NCBI RefSeq assembly: GCF_014646095.1
Contig: NZ_BMMU01000003.1
Location: 372,001 to 436,000 of the forward strand
Length of the DNA: 64,000 nucleotides
Reading direction: 5' to 3'
Source of the DNA: Streptomyces lacrimifluminis
Lineage (GTDB): Bacteria; Actinomycetota; Actinomycetes; Streptomycetales; Streptomycetaceae
The position numbers were made by a program, and so were the translations under genes. This document shows positions 1 through 8,412 of the stretch, piece after piece; the stretch's first letter is position 1, and the number at the start of each line of letters is the position of its first letter. The notes beneath the pieces are model-generated. The model saw only the letters and a list, made by a program, of their open reading frames with translations, was not told where the DNA came from and made no database searches.

Positions 1-276
1 CTGGCGACGGGTTCGGCGACGGTGGCGACGGTCTCGGCGGCCGGCCTGGTGGCCCCGCTGGCGGCCGACATGTCGACCACGCACGCGGCCCTCCTCGTCC
101 TGGCCATCGGCGCCGGCTCGCTCTTCTTCAGCCATGTCAACGACGCCGGATTCTGGCTGGTCAAGGAGTACTTCGGCCTGAACGTCGGCCAGACCCTCAA
201 GACCTGGTCGGTCATGGAGACGATCATCTCCGTGGTCGCGGGCGGCCTGGTCCTGCTGCTCTCACTCGTGATCTAG
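1..276 (+). CDS. Gluconate permease (GntP family), C-terminal end only
   Basis: The frame is open from the first base, so the gene starts outside the window and only about 91 residues are seen. They contain two hydrophobic segments and the GntP-family stretch with NDAGFWLVKEYFGL and the closing TLKTWSVMETIISVVAG region, which is typical of the last helices of gluconate:H+ symporters in the plasma membrane. The family imports gluconate and related sugar acids. The downstream genes of the same pathway (gluconate and idonate dehydrogenases) are broken, so this permease may be the last intact member of a decayed catabolic cluster. Confidence 0.9.
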   Translation: MATGSATVATVSAAGLVAPLAADMSTTHAALLVLAIGAGSLFFSHVNDAGFWLVKEYFGLNVGQTLKTWSVMETIISVVAGGLVLLLSLVI

Positions 277-670
277 GGGTGGCAGTTGCTCCCCAAGGAG
301 TTGATGCAAGGTCGAATTAGCTCGATCGTATGATGGTCGGCATCCGGGCTTGCGGCGCACTGGGCCGTTCGGGTTAGCGTGATCGTGCGATCTGGGACGC
401 CGAGTGCGGTGCCAGCGTGCGGGGCCCCTGCTCCACCGGAGTGATGGTTCAGGGCCTCCTCGTCGCCCTTGGCCGTACTCAACTGGCCAGGTCGTGAGGG
501 CCGTGTTTGTCAGCGGCCTCCGGCCGCTGGGGCCTCCCGGGCCAGGACCACGCACAGGATGCGTGGTGCCACCCGGGGTCGAGTACGCCGGGGACCAGCT
601 CACCCAAGACCGTTCGGGGCGCGCGGCTGAACGGACTCACGCCCGCTCAGCCCATAGGAACGGTACGGGA
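277..670. other. Gene-free stretch after the permease
   Basis: About 390 bases with no reading frame of convincing composition on either strand. I see no clear terminator, promoter or RNA gene. It lies between the permease and two pseudogenes and may be what is left of a deleted kinase or regulator gene, but no recognisable protein remnant can be read from it. Confidence 0.5.
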
Positions 671-1093
671 ATGAGTCACCCTCTGTTCGACATCAGCGGG
701 TGTACGGCCCTGGTCACCGGGTCCAGCAGGGGCCTCGCCCTGGCCCGGGGACTGACGCAGGCCGGTCGCACCGGCGTCCTCAACGGGCGCGAAGGTGACC
801 GGCTTCGGCCACCAAGGGCGCCCTGAAGATGCTCACCAAGGGCATGTGCGCGGACTGGGGCCCGCGGAGTCCAGGTCAACGGCCTCGGCCCCGGCTACAT
901 CGAGACCGAACTCACCCAACCTCTGCTCGACGACCCGGAGTTCAGCGCCCGGGTGCGCCAACGCACCCCGGCCGGGCGGTGGGGGCGGACGGAGGACCTG
1001 GTGGGCGGGGTGCTGTTCCTCGCCTCCCCGGCGGCGGACTTCGTCGGCGGGCAGGTGCTGTACGTCGACGGCGGCATGACCAGCGTCCTGTGA
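671..1093 (+). pseudogene. Gluconate 5-dehydrogenase remnant (SDR family)
   Basis: The N-terminus (starting ATG at 671) reads as an SDR dehydrogenase with a Rossmann start ALVTGSSRG, but after about 45 codons the frame breaks. The C-terminal part resumes in another frame from about 820 (TKGALKMLTKGMCADWG, then GLGPGYIETELT and the closing FVGGQVLYVDGGM) with a further one-base shift near 865. About 115 residues, including the catalytic Tyr, are missing. The closing blocks match 2-keto-gluconate/gluconate 5-dehydrogenases. The glycine motif also has Ala in place of its third Gly. The gene is dead by internal deletion plus frameshift. Confidence 0.8.
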
Positions 1094-1106
1094 CGTGGAC
1101 ACGAGA

Positions 1107-1154
1107 GCGGACGCGACTGCGGACGCGACTGCGGACGCGACAGCAGACGCGAAT
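1107..1154 (+). repeat. Four tandem copies of a 12-base unit
   Basis: The unit gcggacgcgact occurs twice, followed by gcggacgcgaca and gcagacgcgaat. It encodes an Ala-Asp-Ala-Thr repeat in the frame that runs into the idonate dehydrogenase remnant and lies between the two pseudogenes, consistent with replication slippage in sequence under no selection. Confidence 0.85.
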
Positions 1155-1166
1155 GGGGCTTTCCCG

Positions 1167-1720
1167 ATGCTGAGTTGCGTGATCCATGGCGAGGGCGACC
1201 TGCGGGTCGACGAGCTGCCGGTGCCGTCCCCCGGCCCGGGGCAGGCACTGGTGGCCGTCCGGTACGGCGGGGTCTGCGGCTCCGACCTGCACTACTGGCG
1301 GCACGGCGGGGTCGGTGACTTCCGCCTCAGGGAGCCGATGGTGCTGGGCCACGAGGTCGTGGGAACGGTCGTCTCCTACGGTGACGGTCCATCAGGTCTC
1401 GCTGTGGGTACGGAGGTTGCCGTGCACCCGGCGACCCCGTGCGGGGTGTGTCCGGAGTGCGCGTCCGGACGGCGCAACGTCTGCCGGGACACGCGCTACC
1501 TCGGCAGCGCCGCCCGCACACCCCACGTCCAGGGCGGCTTCGCGGCGCGACTGGTCGTCCCCGCCGACCAGTTGAGGCCCCTGCCGGCGGGCCTGCCGCT
1601 GCGCCGGGCGGCCCTGGCCGAACCCCTCTAGGTCGCCCTGCACGCCGTCCGCCGGGCCGGTGACCTGTCCGGCAGGCACGTCCTCGTCACCGGCGCCGGG
1701 CCGATCGGATGCCTGGCTAG
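1167..1720 (+). pseudogene. L-idonate 5-dehydrogenase-like zinc alcohol dehydrogenase, truncated
   Basis: The frame from ATG 1167 gives the catalytic domain of a zinc-dependent medium-chain dehydrogenase: GGVCGSDLHYWRHGGVGDF, GHEVVG, and the four-Cys structural zinc lobe CGVCPECASGRRNVC. These are typical of L-idonate 5-dehydrogenase. An in-frame TAG at 1629-1631 interrupts the alignable sequence, which continues behind it (VALHAVRRAGDLSG, then HVLVTGAGPIG) and stops near 1720, before most of the cofactor domain. The intact family is about 340 residues; about 185 codons remain. It follows the broken gluconate dehydrogenase, so both steps of this pathway are lost. Confidence 0.8.
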
Positions 1721-1754
1721 TCGTCTGCGGGTCCGCTGTGGCTGGTCGCCCGGT

Positions 1755-2381
1755 TCAGGGGCGCCACAGGGGATGCTCCCTGTCCGCCCACCTCTTGCTC
1801 ACCGAGCCCGTCCTGAGGCCTCGGCGGGCCTCCGGGTCGCCCAGGGCCATGCCGATGTGGCCGGCCAGGACGATGCCGATGGTGAGCGCCAGCCAGTCGT
1901 GGACGAAGGTCGCGCTGGTGCGCCACATCAGCGGGGTGAGGTGGGTGAACCACATGAGCAGGCCCGTGCCGAGCATGACCAGGGTGGCGCCCGCGATCCA
2001 GGCCGCGTAGATCTTCTGGCCCGCGTTGAACTTGCCCGCCGGGCGCGAGGCGCGGCGCTTGTCGCGTCGTAGGGCCGCGCGCAGCCAGACCCCGTCGTGC
2101 GGGCCGAAGCGGTTGAGGTGGCCCAGGTCGGCGCGGAGGGCGCGGGAGGCCAGGCCGGCCAGGACGGGAACCGGCAGGGCGAGGCCCGCCCATTCGTGGA
2201 CGCGGACCACCAGTTCGCGGCGGCCGACCAGTTCGGCGAACTGGGGGATGTACAGACAGGCCGCGGTCACCACGCACGCGCCCATCAGCGCGGCCGTCGC
2301 GCGGTGCACCCACTTCTGGGAGCGGCCGAAGCGGCGTACGTCCGAGGTGGAGGGCGCCGGGGCGTCAGCTCGTAGGCTCAT
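1755..2381 (-). CDS. Cytochrome b561-type membrane subunit
   Basis: A 208-residue membrane protein with four to five hydrophobic segments (about residues 28-47, 62-80, 127-147, 160-182) and histidines placed to bind heme: H26 in QKWVH, one in VRVHEWAG, one in WFTHLTP and two near the end (FVHDWLAL, LAGHIGMAL). This pattern fits the prokaryotic cytochrome b561/NiFe-hydrogenase b-subunit family. Its ATG overlaps the end of the upstream molybdoenzyme gene by 17 bases, so the two are translationally coupled. It is probably the membrane quinone-linked electron donor or acceptor of that enzyme. Confidence 0.85.
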   Translation of the reverse strand: MSLRADAPAPSTSDVRRFGRSQKWVHRATAALMGACVVTAACLYIPQFAELVGRRELVVRVHEWAGLALPVPVLAGLASRALRADLGHLNRFGPHDGVWLRAALRRDKRRASRPAGKFNAGQKIYAAWIAGATLVMLGTGLLMWFTHLTPLMWRTSATFVHDWLALTIGIVLAGHIGMALGDPEARRGLRTGSVSKRWADREHPLWRP

Positions 2382-3123
2382 CGTCGCGTCCGTTCGATCT
2401 GCCGACCCACGCGTCGATGTCGTAGCCGCGGTTCTCCCAGTAGCCGGCCTGCACGTCCTCGGTGACCGTGATGCCGGAGAGCCACTTGGCGGACTTGTAG
2501 AAGTACATGGGGGCGACGTAGAGGCGGACCGGGCCGCCGTGGCTGTGGCTCAGGTTCTTGTCCTGCATGCGCAGCGCGACCAGGACGTCGGCGCGGCGGG
2601 CCTGGTCGAGGGTGAGGCTCTCGGTGTAGGCGCCGTCGAAGCAGGTGAAGCGCACCGCACCGGCCGAGGAGCGCACTCCCGCCGCGTCCAGGAGCCGGGA
2701 CAGCCGTACCCCTTCGAAGGGCGTTCCGGGCACCCGCCAGCCGGTGACGCACTGCACGTCCTTGACCATCCTGGTCTGGGGCATCGCGCGCAGGTCGGCC
2801 AGGGTGTAGGTGGTGGGTCTGTCGACGAGGCCGTCGATCTTCAGCTGGTAGTTCTGCGCGTTCTTGCGGGGTACGGAGGACGTCACCGAGTAGTAGCGGA
2901 AGCCGCCGCCGTTCGGGAGGAGACCGGTCAGGCCGGTGGGGTCCTTCTCCGCCGCGCCGGCGAGGAAGGACTCCATGCCGCGCTGGAGGGTGGGCGCGGC
3001 GACCACGCCGAGGGCGCCCAGCCCCAGGGTGCCGAGCAGCACCCTGCGGCCGATGGGCGTGCCCCGGTCCCGCCCTAGGGGTTTTTCGGGTTCTTCGGCT
3101 TCTTCGGGGCGTTCGGAGTTCAC
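2365..3123 (-). CDS. Molybdopterin-dependent oxidoreductase, sulfite-oxidase/YedY type
   Basis: A 252-residue protein of the oxidoreductase molybdopterin-binding family. An N-terminal twin-arginine-like segment (IGRRVLLGTLG, residues 24-34) with a hydrophobic stretch suggests Tat export or anchoring. Cys125 in VQCVTGW is the expected molybdenum ligand, and the HSHGGPVRLYVAPMYFYKS block near residue 190 is characteristic. I chose GTG 3123 as the start; an upstream in-frame GTG or ATG up to 3201 would add 26 residues that do not look like protein of this family. The downstream cytochrome b gene overlaps it. YedY relatives reduce methionine sulfoxide in exported proteins; the substrate here is not known. 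Confidence 0.88.
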   Translation of the reverse strand: MNSERPEEAEEPEKPLGRDRGTPIGRRVLLGTLGLGALGVVAAPTLQRGMESFLAGAAEKDPTGLTGLLPNGGGFRYYSVTSSVPRKNAQNYQLKIDGLVDRPTTYTLADLRAMPQTRMVKDVQCVTGWRVPGTPFEGVRLSRLLDAAGVRSSAGAVRFTCFDGAYTESLTLDQARRADVLVALRMQDKNLSHSHGGPVRLYVAPMYFYKSAKWLSGITVTEDVQAGYWENRGYDIDAWVGRSNGRDDEPTS

Positions 3124-3234
3124 GTATCCATTCGAACACCCGCGACCCCTGTCGAGCCAGGGATCGCGGGTGCGCGTCAGACTTCCGTAACCGCTTCTCA
3201 TCCTCTTCTCAGGCGGCGGCCCCGGAAAGGGTGC

Positions 3235-4803
3235 TCAGGAGGCCGCTTGCGCGGATTCCGTCGACTCCGCCGCCTTCTCCAGCTGGAACGCCTCGTTGCC
3301 GAGCCCGATCCGTGCGTGCACCTCGGGCTTGCGGGAGCGCAGGACCAGGCCCTGGACCAGGCCGAGGACCACGGCGGCGCCGATGATGCCGGGCAGCACC
3401 CAGTTGAGGGCGGAGTCCGGGCCCGTGCCGACCAGGATGTCGAAGTCCTTGATCGTGTAGCCGGCGATGACGAGCAGGGCGATGCCCGCCAGCGCGGACG
3501 TCACCAGCCGCCAGGCCTGGGCGCCGACGGCGCCGCGCCGGGCGAAGAAGACGATGACCGAGAGGGAAGCCGCCGCCATCAGCACGATCACGCCCAGCGC
3601 GCCGATGTTCCCGAACCAGGTGAACAGCTTCAGCACGGGAGTGGTCGGGTCGCCCACCGGTCCGTCGTCGGAGATCGCGAAGGCGGCCACGACCACCACG
3701 GCCACGACGGTCTGCAGGAGCGAACCGGTGCCGGGCGCACCGCTCGCGCCGGTGGTGCGGCCGAAGGTCGCGGGCAGCAGCCCCTCACGGCCCATGGCGA
3801 AGGCGTACCGGGCGACCACGTTGTGGAAGCTGAGCAGCGCCGCGAACATGCCGGTCACGAACAGGACGTGCAGGATGTCCGTGAAGGTACCGCCGAGCCG
3901 TGACTCGGTGAGGGAGAAGAGCAGTCCGGCGCTCTCCTTCTGTGCGGTGCCGACGATCGCGGAGGGGCCCGCGGCGACCGTGAACGCCCATGAGCTGATC
4001 GCGAAGAAGACGGCGACGAAGCTGACGGCGAGGAACATCACGCGCGGGACGAGGACGTGCGGCCGGCTCGTCTCCTCGGCGTACACGGGGGCCTGTTCGA
4101 AGCCGGTGAAGGCGGCGATGCAGAAGCACAGGGCGGTGCCGACGCCCGCGCCGGTGAGGGTGTCCGGGTTGAAGGCGTGCAGCGACAGGCCCTCCTTCGC
4201 CGGGTCGGCGACGGCGGCGATGTCGAAGATGACGACGAGGGCGACCTCGATGACCAGCAGGACGCCGAGCACGCGCGCGTTGACGTCGATCTTCAGCCAG
4301 CCGAGTGTGCCGACTGCCAGCGCGGCCAGCAACGCCGGTATCCACCAGGCGACTTCGGTGTCCAGGTAGGTGGAGAACAGTCCGGACACCTCGAACCCGA
4401 AGATGCCGTAGATGCCGACCTGGAGGGCGTTGTAGGCGACGAGCGCGAGCATCGCGGCGCTCGCCCCGGCGGTGCCGCCCAGGCCGCGTGAGATGTACGC
4501 GTAGAAGGCGCCCGCGTTGTGGACGTGGCGGCTCATCTCGGCGTACCCGACGCTGAAGAGGACGAGGACCACGCCGAGGAGGACGAAGAGGAGGGGCTGG
4601 CCGACGATGCCCATCACCGCGAATGTAGTGGGCATGACACCCGCGACCACCATGAGAGGGGCGGTCGCGGCGAGCACGGAGAGCAGCAGCCCTCCGGTGC
4701 CGAGGCGGTCGGCGCGCAGGGCACGGTCCTGCCCCTTGAACGTACTGATGCCGCTTTCGCTGCCGGCACTGGGTCTGCTCTTGCTCGAACTGCCCGTCGT
4801 CAT
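3235..4803 (-). CDS. APC-superfamily amino-acid permease
   Basis: A 522-residue protein with about twelve membrane segments. The opening LGTGGLLLSVLAATAPLMVVAGVMPTTF is typical of the amino acid-polyamine-organocation superfamily (the G-x-G bend in TM1), as is the FTGFEQAPVYAEET stretch in TM6. It would import an amino acid or polyamine across the plasma membrane; the substrate cannot be read from sequence. An AAAGGA ribosome site lies about 10 bases before the ATG. It stands alone on the minus strand behind the hypothetical gene at 4874-5824. Confidence 0.9.
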   Translation of the reverse strand: MTTGSSSKSRPSAGSESGISTFKGQDRALRADRLGTGGLLLSVLAATAPLMVVAGVMPTTFAVMGIVGQPLLFVLLGVVLVLFSVGYAEMSRHVHNAGAFYAYISRGLGGTAGASAAMLALVAYNALQVGIYGIFGFEVSGLFSTYLDTEVAWWIPALLAALAVGTLGWLKIDVNARVLGVLLVIEVALVVIFDIAAVADPAKEGLSLHAFNPDTLTGAGVGTALCFCIAAFTGFEQAPVYAEETSRPHVLVPRVMFLAVSFVAVFFAISSWAFTVAAGPSAIVGTAQKESAGLLFSLTESRLGGTFTDILHVLFVTGMFAALLSFHNVVARYAFAMGREGLLPATFGRTTGASGAPGTGSLLQTVVAVVVVAAFAISDDGPVGDPTTPVLKLFTWFGNIGALGVIVLMAAASLSVIVFFARRGAVGAQAWRLVTSALAGIALLVIAGYTIKDFDILVGTGPDSALNWVLPGIIGAAVVLGLVQGLVLRSRKPEVHARIGLGNEAFQLEKAAESTESAQAAS

Positions 4804-4873
4804 CGCGGGGTTGTCCTTTCGGGCGTACGGAGATTTTCAGGGGTGACGGAACTTCTCAGTGGTGTGTGGGGCG

Positions 4874-5824
4874 TTACACCGTGCCGAGCGCGGTGGCGCG
4901 GGCGGCACGGAAGGCGGTGTGCGCGTCGTGGTCCGGGTAGGACCACGGGACGGGCGTCTGGTGCTGGCCGATCCGGTGGAACAGGGCGGCCGCCTCCGCG
5001 CCTCGGCCCTCGCAGAACTTCGCGTGGGCAAGGAAGTTGAGGTCGATCAGGCGGCGCGGATGGTCGTCGCGTTCCCACTCCAGCCACCAGTCGAAGGCCG
5101 CCTTCATCACCTGGCGGGCCCGCCGACCGACCCAGTGACCGGAGGAGGCCGGGTCGGTGGACTCCAGGCCGGCGGAGGCGAGGACGCGATAGCGCTCGGC
5201 GTGCGCGACGACCGGCAGGATCGCCAGCGGTGAGTCGGCGGGAGCCTGTTCGACGGCCCAGTTGGCGAAGTCGTACACCTCGTGCAGCGGGTCCGGCCCG
5301 GCGGAGGTACGGCGCTCGGCGAGGCGCGCCACCATCAGATGGTGGGCGTGATGGTGGTCCGGGTAGCGGTGCCGGACCTCGTCGAAGAGCTGTACGACCG
5401 TCTCCTCGTCGCCCAGGTTCCGCTCCAGCTGGAGCAGCCCGAGCCAGGGCGTGGGGTCGGCGGGAGCGAGCGCGGCGGCGGCGTGACAGGCGTCGCGGGC
5501 CCGGACCGGCTTGTCCTTGCCGACGAGGGCCCGCTGGACGGTGGCGGCGGCGAGCAGGACCGAGGCGTCGGCGGACTCCGGTTCGGCGAGGATCCAGTCG
5601 CGGGCCCAGGCGGCGGTGCCGGACTCCAGCGCGAGGACGGTGACCCGGTGACCCCGGCGGTCCCAGTCGTCGCCGGTGGTGGTGAGCAGTGCGCGGACGT
5701 CCTGCCAGCGCCCCTGGGCCAGCGCGGCGCGTGCGGCGACAAGTTCGGTGTCGTCGAGCGCGGCGTCGAAGGCCTGGGCGGCGCGTTTGCGGCCACGGCC
5801 CAGAGGTGGTGGAGGTGGAGACAC
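4874..5824 (-). CDS. Conserved actinobacterial hypothetical protein, TPR-like helical
   Basis: A 316-residue soluble, Ala-rich helical protein. Stretches such as ARAALAQGRWQDVRALL, DACHAAAALAPADPTPWLGL and HRYPDHHHAHHLMVARL have the spacing of degenerate TPR helices. I do not recognise a catalytic motif. GTG 5824 is preferred because GAGGAAG lies 8-9 bases before it; a GTG at 5842 is also possible and adds six residues. It lies 70 bases upstream of the permease gene, same strand. Function unknown; a scaffold or regulatory role is only a guess. Confidence 0.75.
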   Translation of the reverse strand: MSPPPPPLGRGRKRAAQAFDAALDDTELVAARAALAQGRWQDVRALLTTTGDDWDRRGHRVTVLALESGTAAWARDWILAEPESADASVLLAAATVQRALVGKDKPVRARDACHAAAALAPADPTPWLGLLQLERNLGDEETVVQLFDEVRHRYPDHHHAHHLMVARLAERRTSAGPDPLHEVYDFANWAVEQAPADSPLAILPVVAHAERYRVLASAGLESTDPASSGHWVGRRARQVMKAAFDWWLEWERDDHPRRLIDLNFLAHAKFCEGRGAEAAALFHRIGQHQTPVPWSYPDHDAHTAFRAARATALGTV

Positions 5825-6178
5825 CGCGGGGAACTTCCTCACACGACGCGGTCTGTTGACGGCGATCGTTCGACGGCCATCGGTTTGATCTCCGACAGCA
5901 AACCCTCCACGAATGCTTCACGTCAAGGCCGGATTTGGATGCGACACGTGTCAATTACGCATCTGTGTAGGACAGTTGACCTGACTGACGACAGACCCCT
6001 GCACGCCCCACCAACAGCACAAAGATGACGTTAAGTCGCGACACCGCCACCGCCCGGACACGGACGTGACCCTGCCGACTCCACGATTCCGTCACATCCC
6101 CGAGGCAGGACCCGCGAGGGCGGTTACAGTCGGCCGTTACCACACCCCACAACCTGCCCCGTCATCGAGGTACCCCGC
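5825..6178. other. Divergent intergenic region
   Basis: About 350 bases between the minus-strand hypothetical gene and the plus-strand DMT transporter, so it must hold both promoters. A TTGACC at 5976 is the best -35-like hexamer on the plus strand, but no good -10 follows at 17-18 bases. No palindrome or RNA gene stood out. Confidence 0.45.
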
Positions 6179-7099
6179 GTGTCTGTTCTGGTTCTGACTC
6201 TCGCCGTGAGCGCCGCCTGCTGCCTGGGCCTCGGCTTCGTCCTCCAGCAGAACGTGGCCCGGCAAGCACCCCTGAGCGACTTCCTCTCCCCGCGGCTGCT
6301 CCTGGACCTGATGCGGGTGCCGCGCTGGCTCGCCGGCATCGGTCTGATGGTGGCGGGCATGGTGCTGGGCGCGATCGCGCTGAGCCAGGGCGAGCTGTTC
6401 CTGGTGGAGCCGCTGCTCGCGACGAACCTCCTCTTCGCACTCGCCCTGTCCCGCAAGCAGACGAAGCAGCCGCTGGGCCGCCAGGGCTGGACCGGCCTCC
6501 TGCTCCTGGCGGGCGGGGTGACGGCGTTCATCGTCGCGGGCGAACCGCGCGGCGGCACGGCCGTCACGGACCCCTGGCGCACCTGGCTGATCATCGGCGC
6601 CATGCTCGGCCTCGCCCTGCTCCTCACGACGTACGCGAAGCGCTCCCGCCTCAGCGCCGGCCCGGTCCTGCTGGCCCTGGCCGCGGGCCTCCTCTACGGC
6701 GTCCAGGACGCCCTGACGCGGGTCAGCGGCCAGCGCTTCGCGGAGGGCGGCATGTCCCACCTCCTCACCGGCTGGCAGCCGTACGGCGTGCTGCTCCTGG
6801 GGCTCACCGGCCTGATCCTGGTCCAGAGCGCCTTCGAGACCGCTCCCCTGCGCATGTCCCTCCCGGCCCTCACGGCGGCCCAGCCGCTGGCCGGGATCAT
6901 CTGCGGTGTCGGCTTCCTCGGCGACCGGCTGCGCACCGACACCGGGGCCCTGGCCTGGGAGGCGGCGGGCCTCGCGGCGGTGGTCGTGGGCATCGTCCTC
7001 CTGGGCCTCCACCCGGCGATGCCGAGCGGCTGCGCGCAGGGGGCGATGAGCTTGGATGGCAGGCATGAGCACTCCCTCCCACGAGAGCACTCCCGCTGA
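6179..7099 (+). CDS. DMT-superfamily (NIPA/EamA-like) membrane transporter
   Basis: A 306-residue protein of about nine membrane segments beginning with a short helix CCLGLGFVLQQ. The layout of short loops and the LLATNLLFALALSRK and GLLYGVQDALTR segments fits the drug/metabolite transporter superfamily as found in Streptomyces. GAGG lies 9 bases before the GTG start. The substrate is unknown. Its end overlaps the start of the Nudix gene by 35 bases, so the two are probably cotranscribed. Confidence 0.82.
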   Translation: MSVLVLTLAVSAACCLGLGFVLQQNVARQAPLSDFLSPRLLLDLMRVPRWLAGIGLMVAGMVLGAIALSQGELFLVEPLLATNLLFALALSRKQTKQPLGRQGWTGLLLLAGGVTAFIVAGEPRGGTAVTDPWRTWLIIGAMLGLALLLTTYAKRSRLSAGPVLLALAAGLLYGVQDALTRVSGQRFAEGGMSHLLTGWQPYGVLLLGLTGLILVQSAFETAPLRMSLPALTAAQPLAGIICGVGFLGDRLRTDTGALAWEAAGLAAVVVGIVLLGLHPAMPSGCAQGAMSLDGRHEHSLPREHSR

Positions 7100-7634
7100 C
7101 CCCGCCGGTCCCGCTGAACCCGCTGCCGAGATCCTCGACATCGTCGACGAGAACGACGAGGTCGTGGGCCGGTCCCCACGGGGCGAGGCGTACGCGCGCG
7201 GTCTGCGTCACCGCTGCGTCTTCATCCAGGCCAGGGACGCCGCGGGCCGGCTCTTCGTCCATCGCCGCACCCCCACCAAGCTGGTCTTTCCCTCCCTGTA
7301 CGACATGTTCGTCGGCGGGGTCGTGGGCGCGGGCGAGGCGTACGACGCCGCGGCCCTGAGGGAGGCCGAGGAGGAACTCGGCGTCACGGGTCTGCCCCGC
7401 CCCGAGCCTCTCTTCAGGTTCCTGTACGACAACGGCGCGGGCCAGAGCTGGTGGTCGGCGGTCTACGAGGTCCGCTGCGAGCTGCCGGTCCACCCCCAGG
7501 CGGAGGAGGTCGCCTGGCACGCGTTCCTGCCGGAGGACGAGGTGGAACGACGGCTGGGCGAGTGGGAGTGGGTCCCGGACGGCCTGGCGGCGTACGAGCG
7601 CCTCAGGGCGTATCGGTCGTCGAAGAGCACGTAA
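7065..7634 (+). CDS. Nudix hydrolase (IPP-isomerase-like, YfcD type)
   Basis: A 189-residue protein with a complete Nudix box at residues 85-107 (G-x5-E-x7-REAEEELGV), which binds Mg2+ and hydrolyses nucleoside diphosphates linked to another group X. The opening EILDIVDENDEVVGRSPRGEA and RHRCVFIQ block match the YfcD/isopentenyl-isomerase-like branch. ATG 7065 is chosen; an ATG at 7056 adds three residues. The gene starts inside the end of the transporter gene. The substrate is not known. Confidence 0.88.
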   Translation: MSTPSHESTPADPAGPAEPAAEILDIVDENDEVVGRSPRGEAYARGLRHRCVFIQARDAAGRLFVHRRTPTKLVFPSLYDMFVGGVVGAGEAYDAAALREAEEELGVTGLPRPEPLFRFLYDNGAGQSWWSAVYEVRCELPVHPQAEEVAWHAFLPEDEVERRLGEWEWVPDGLAAYERLRAYRSSKST

Positions 7635-7645
7635 GCTTCCTCCAT

Positions 7646-8038
7646 GTGATCGATTTTGCACGAAACGTCCGCCTGTGGTTCGCCCCCCAGGAGATCGACG
7701 CCGAGGGCCGCACCCCCGACTACCGCTTCTCCCTGGCCAACGAACGCACCTTCCTGGCCTGGCTGCGTACCGCGCTGGCACTGATCGGCGGCGGGTTCGC
7801 CGTGGATCAGTTCCTGCCCGACCTGCGGTGGGGGTGGCGCGTGGGACTGGCGCTCGCACTGCTGGCGGCCGGGGTGCTGTGCTCGCTGCGGGCCGTCAAC
7901 CACTGGGTGCGGTGCGAGCGGGCGATGCGGCGCGGCGAGGACCTGCCGGTGTCCCGCTTCCCCGCGCTGCTGAGCCTCGCGGTCGCCGTGGTCGCGGTCG
8001 CCATGGTGGTCGTCGTGCTGGTCCGGGGGAACGGGTGA
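7646..8038 (+). CDS. YidH/DUF202 family membrane protein
   Basis: A 130-residue protein starting VIDFARNVRLWFAPQ (GTG 7646). It has the DUF202 signature PDYRFSLANERTFLAWLRTALALIGGGFAVDQF and three membrane helices. The family is widespread in bacteria without an assigned role. The longer frame open to 7451 overlaps the Nudix gene and is not needed. The stop codon overlaps the GTG of the next DUF202 gene (GTGA), so the two are coupled and likely form a hetero-pair in the membrane. Confidence 0.85.
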   Translation: MIDFARNVRLWFAPQEIDAEGRTPDYRFSLANERTFLAWLRTALALIGGGFAVDQFLPDLRWGWRVGLALALLAAGVLCSLRAVNHWVRCERAMRRGEDLPVSRFPALLSLAVAVVAVAMVVVVLVRGNG

Positions 8039-8376
8039 GCACGGCGGGGGCGGGCGAGGCCTGGGTGCGGGACCCCGGGCTGCAACCGGAGCGGACCCGG
8101 CTGGCGTGGCGGCGTACGACGCTGTCGAGCACCGTCGCCGCGCTGCTCGCCGGGAAGACCGCGCTGCACGGCGGGCCGTCGGCGGCCGGTATCGCCGTCT
8201 GCGCGGTGTGCTGTGTGCTGTGGCTGTGGTTCCTGGCCGTCGCCCACCGGCGTATCCGGACGCTCGCGACGACCGGCGACGGCGGACCGCCGGCACTCTC
8301 CGCCCGGCACGCCACCGCCGCGACCCTGTGCGCGGTCGCCCTGGCGGCGTGCGGGGCGGCACTCGTCATCCTCTGA
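8035..8376 (+). CDS. DUF202 family membrane protein, second of a pair
   Basis: A 113-residue protein with the shorter DUF202 signature DPGLQPERTRLAWRRTTLS and three hydrophobic helices. Its GTG start overlaps the stop of the preceding DUF202 gene. Tandem DUF202 genes of unequal length are common in actinobacteria, and a joint complex is inferred from the coupling. It ends 36 bases before the convergent oxidoreductase gene. Confidence 0.85.
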   Translation: MSTAGAGEAWVRDPGLQPERTRLAWRRTTLSSTVAALLAGKTALHGGPSAAGIAVCAVCCVLWLWFLAVAHRRIRTLATTGDGGPPALSARHATAATLCAVALAACGAALVIL

Positions 8377-8412
8377 ATCCTCTGACGCCGGAGGCTGCCG
8401 CCGGGCGGACCG

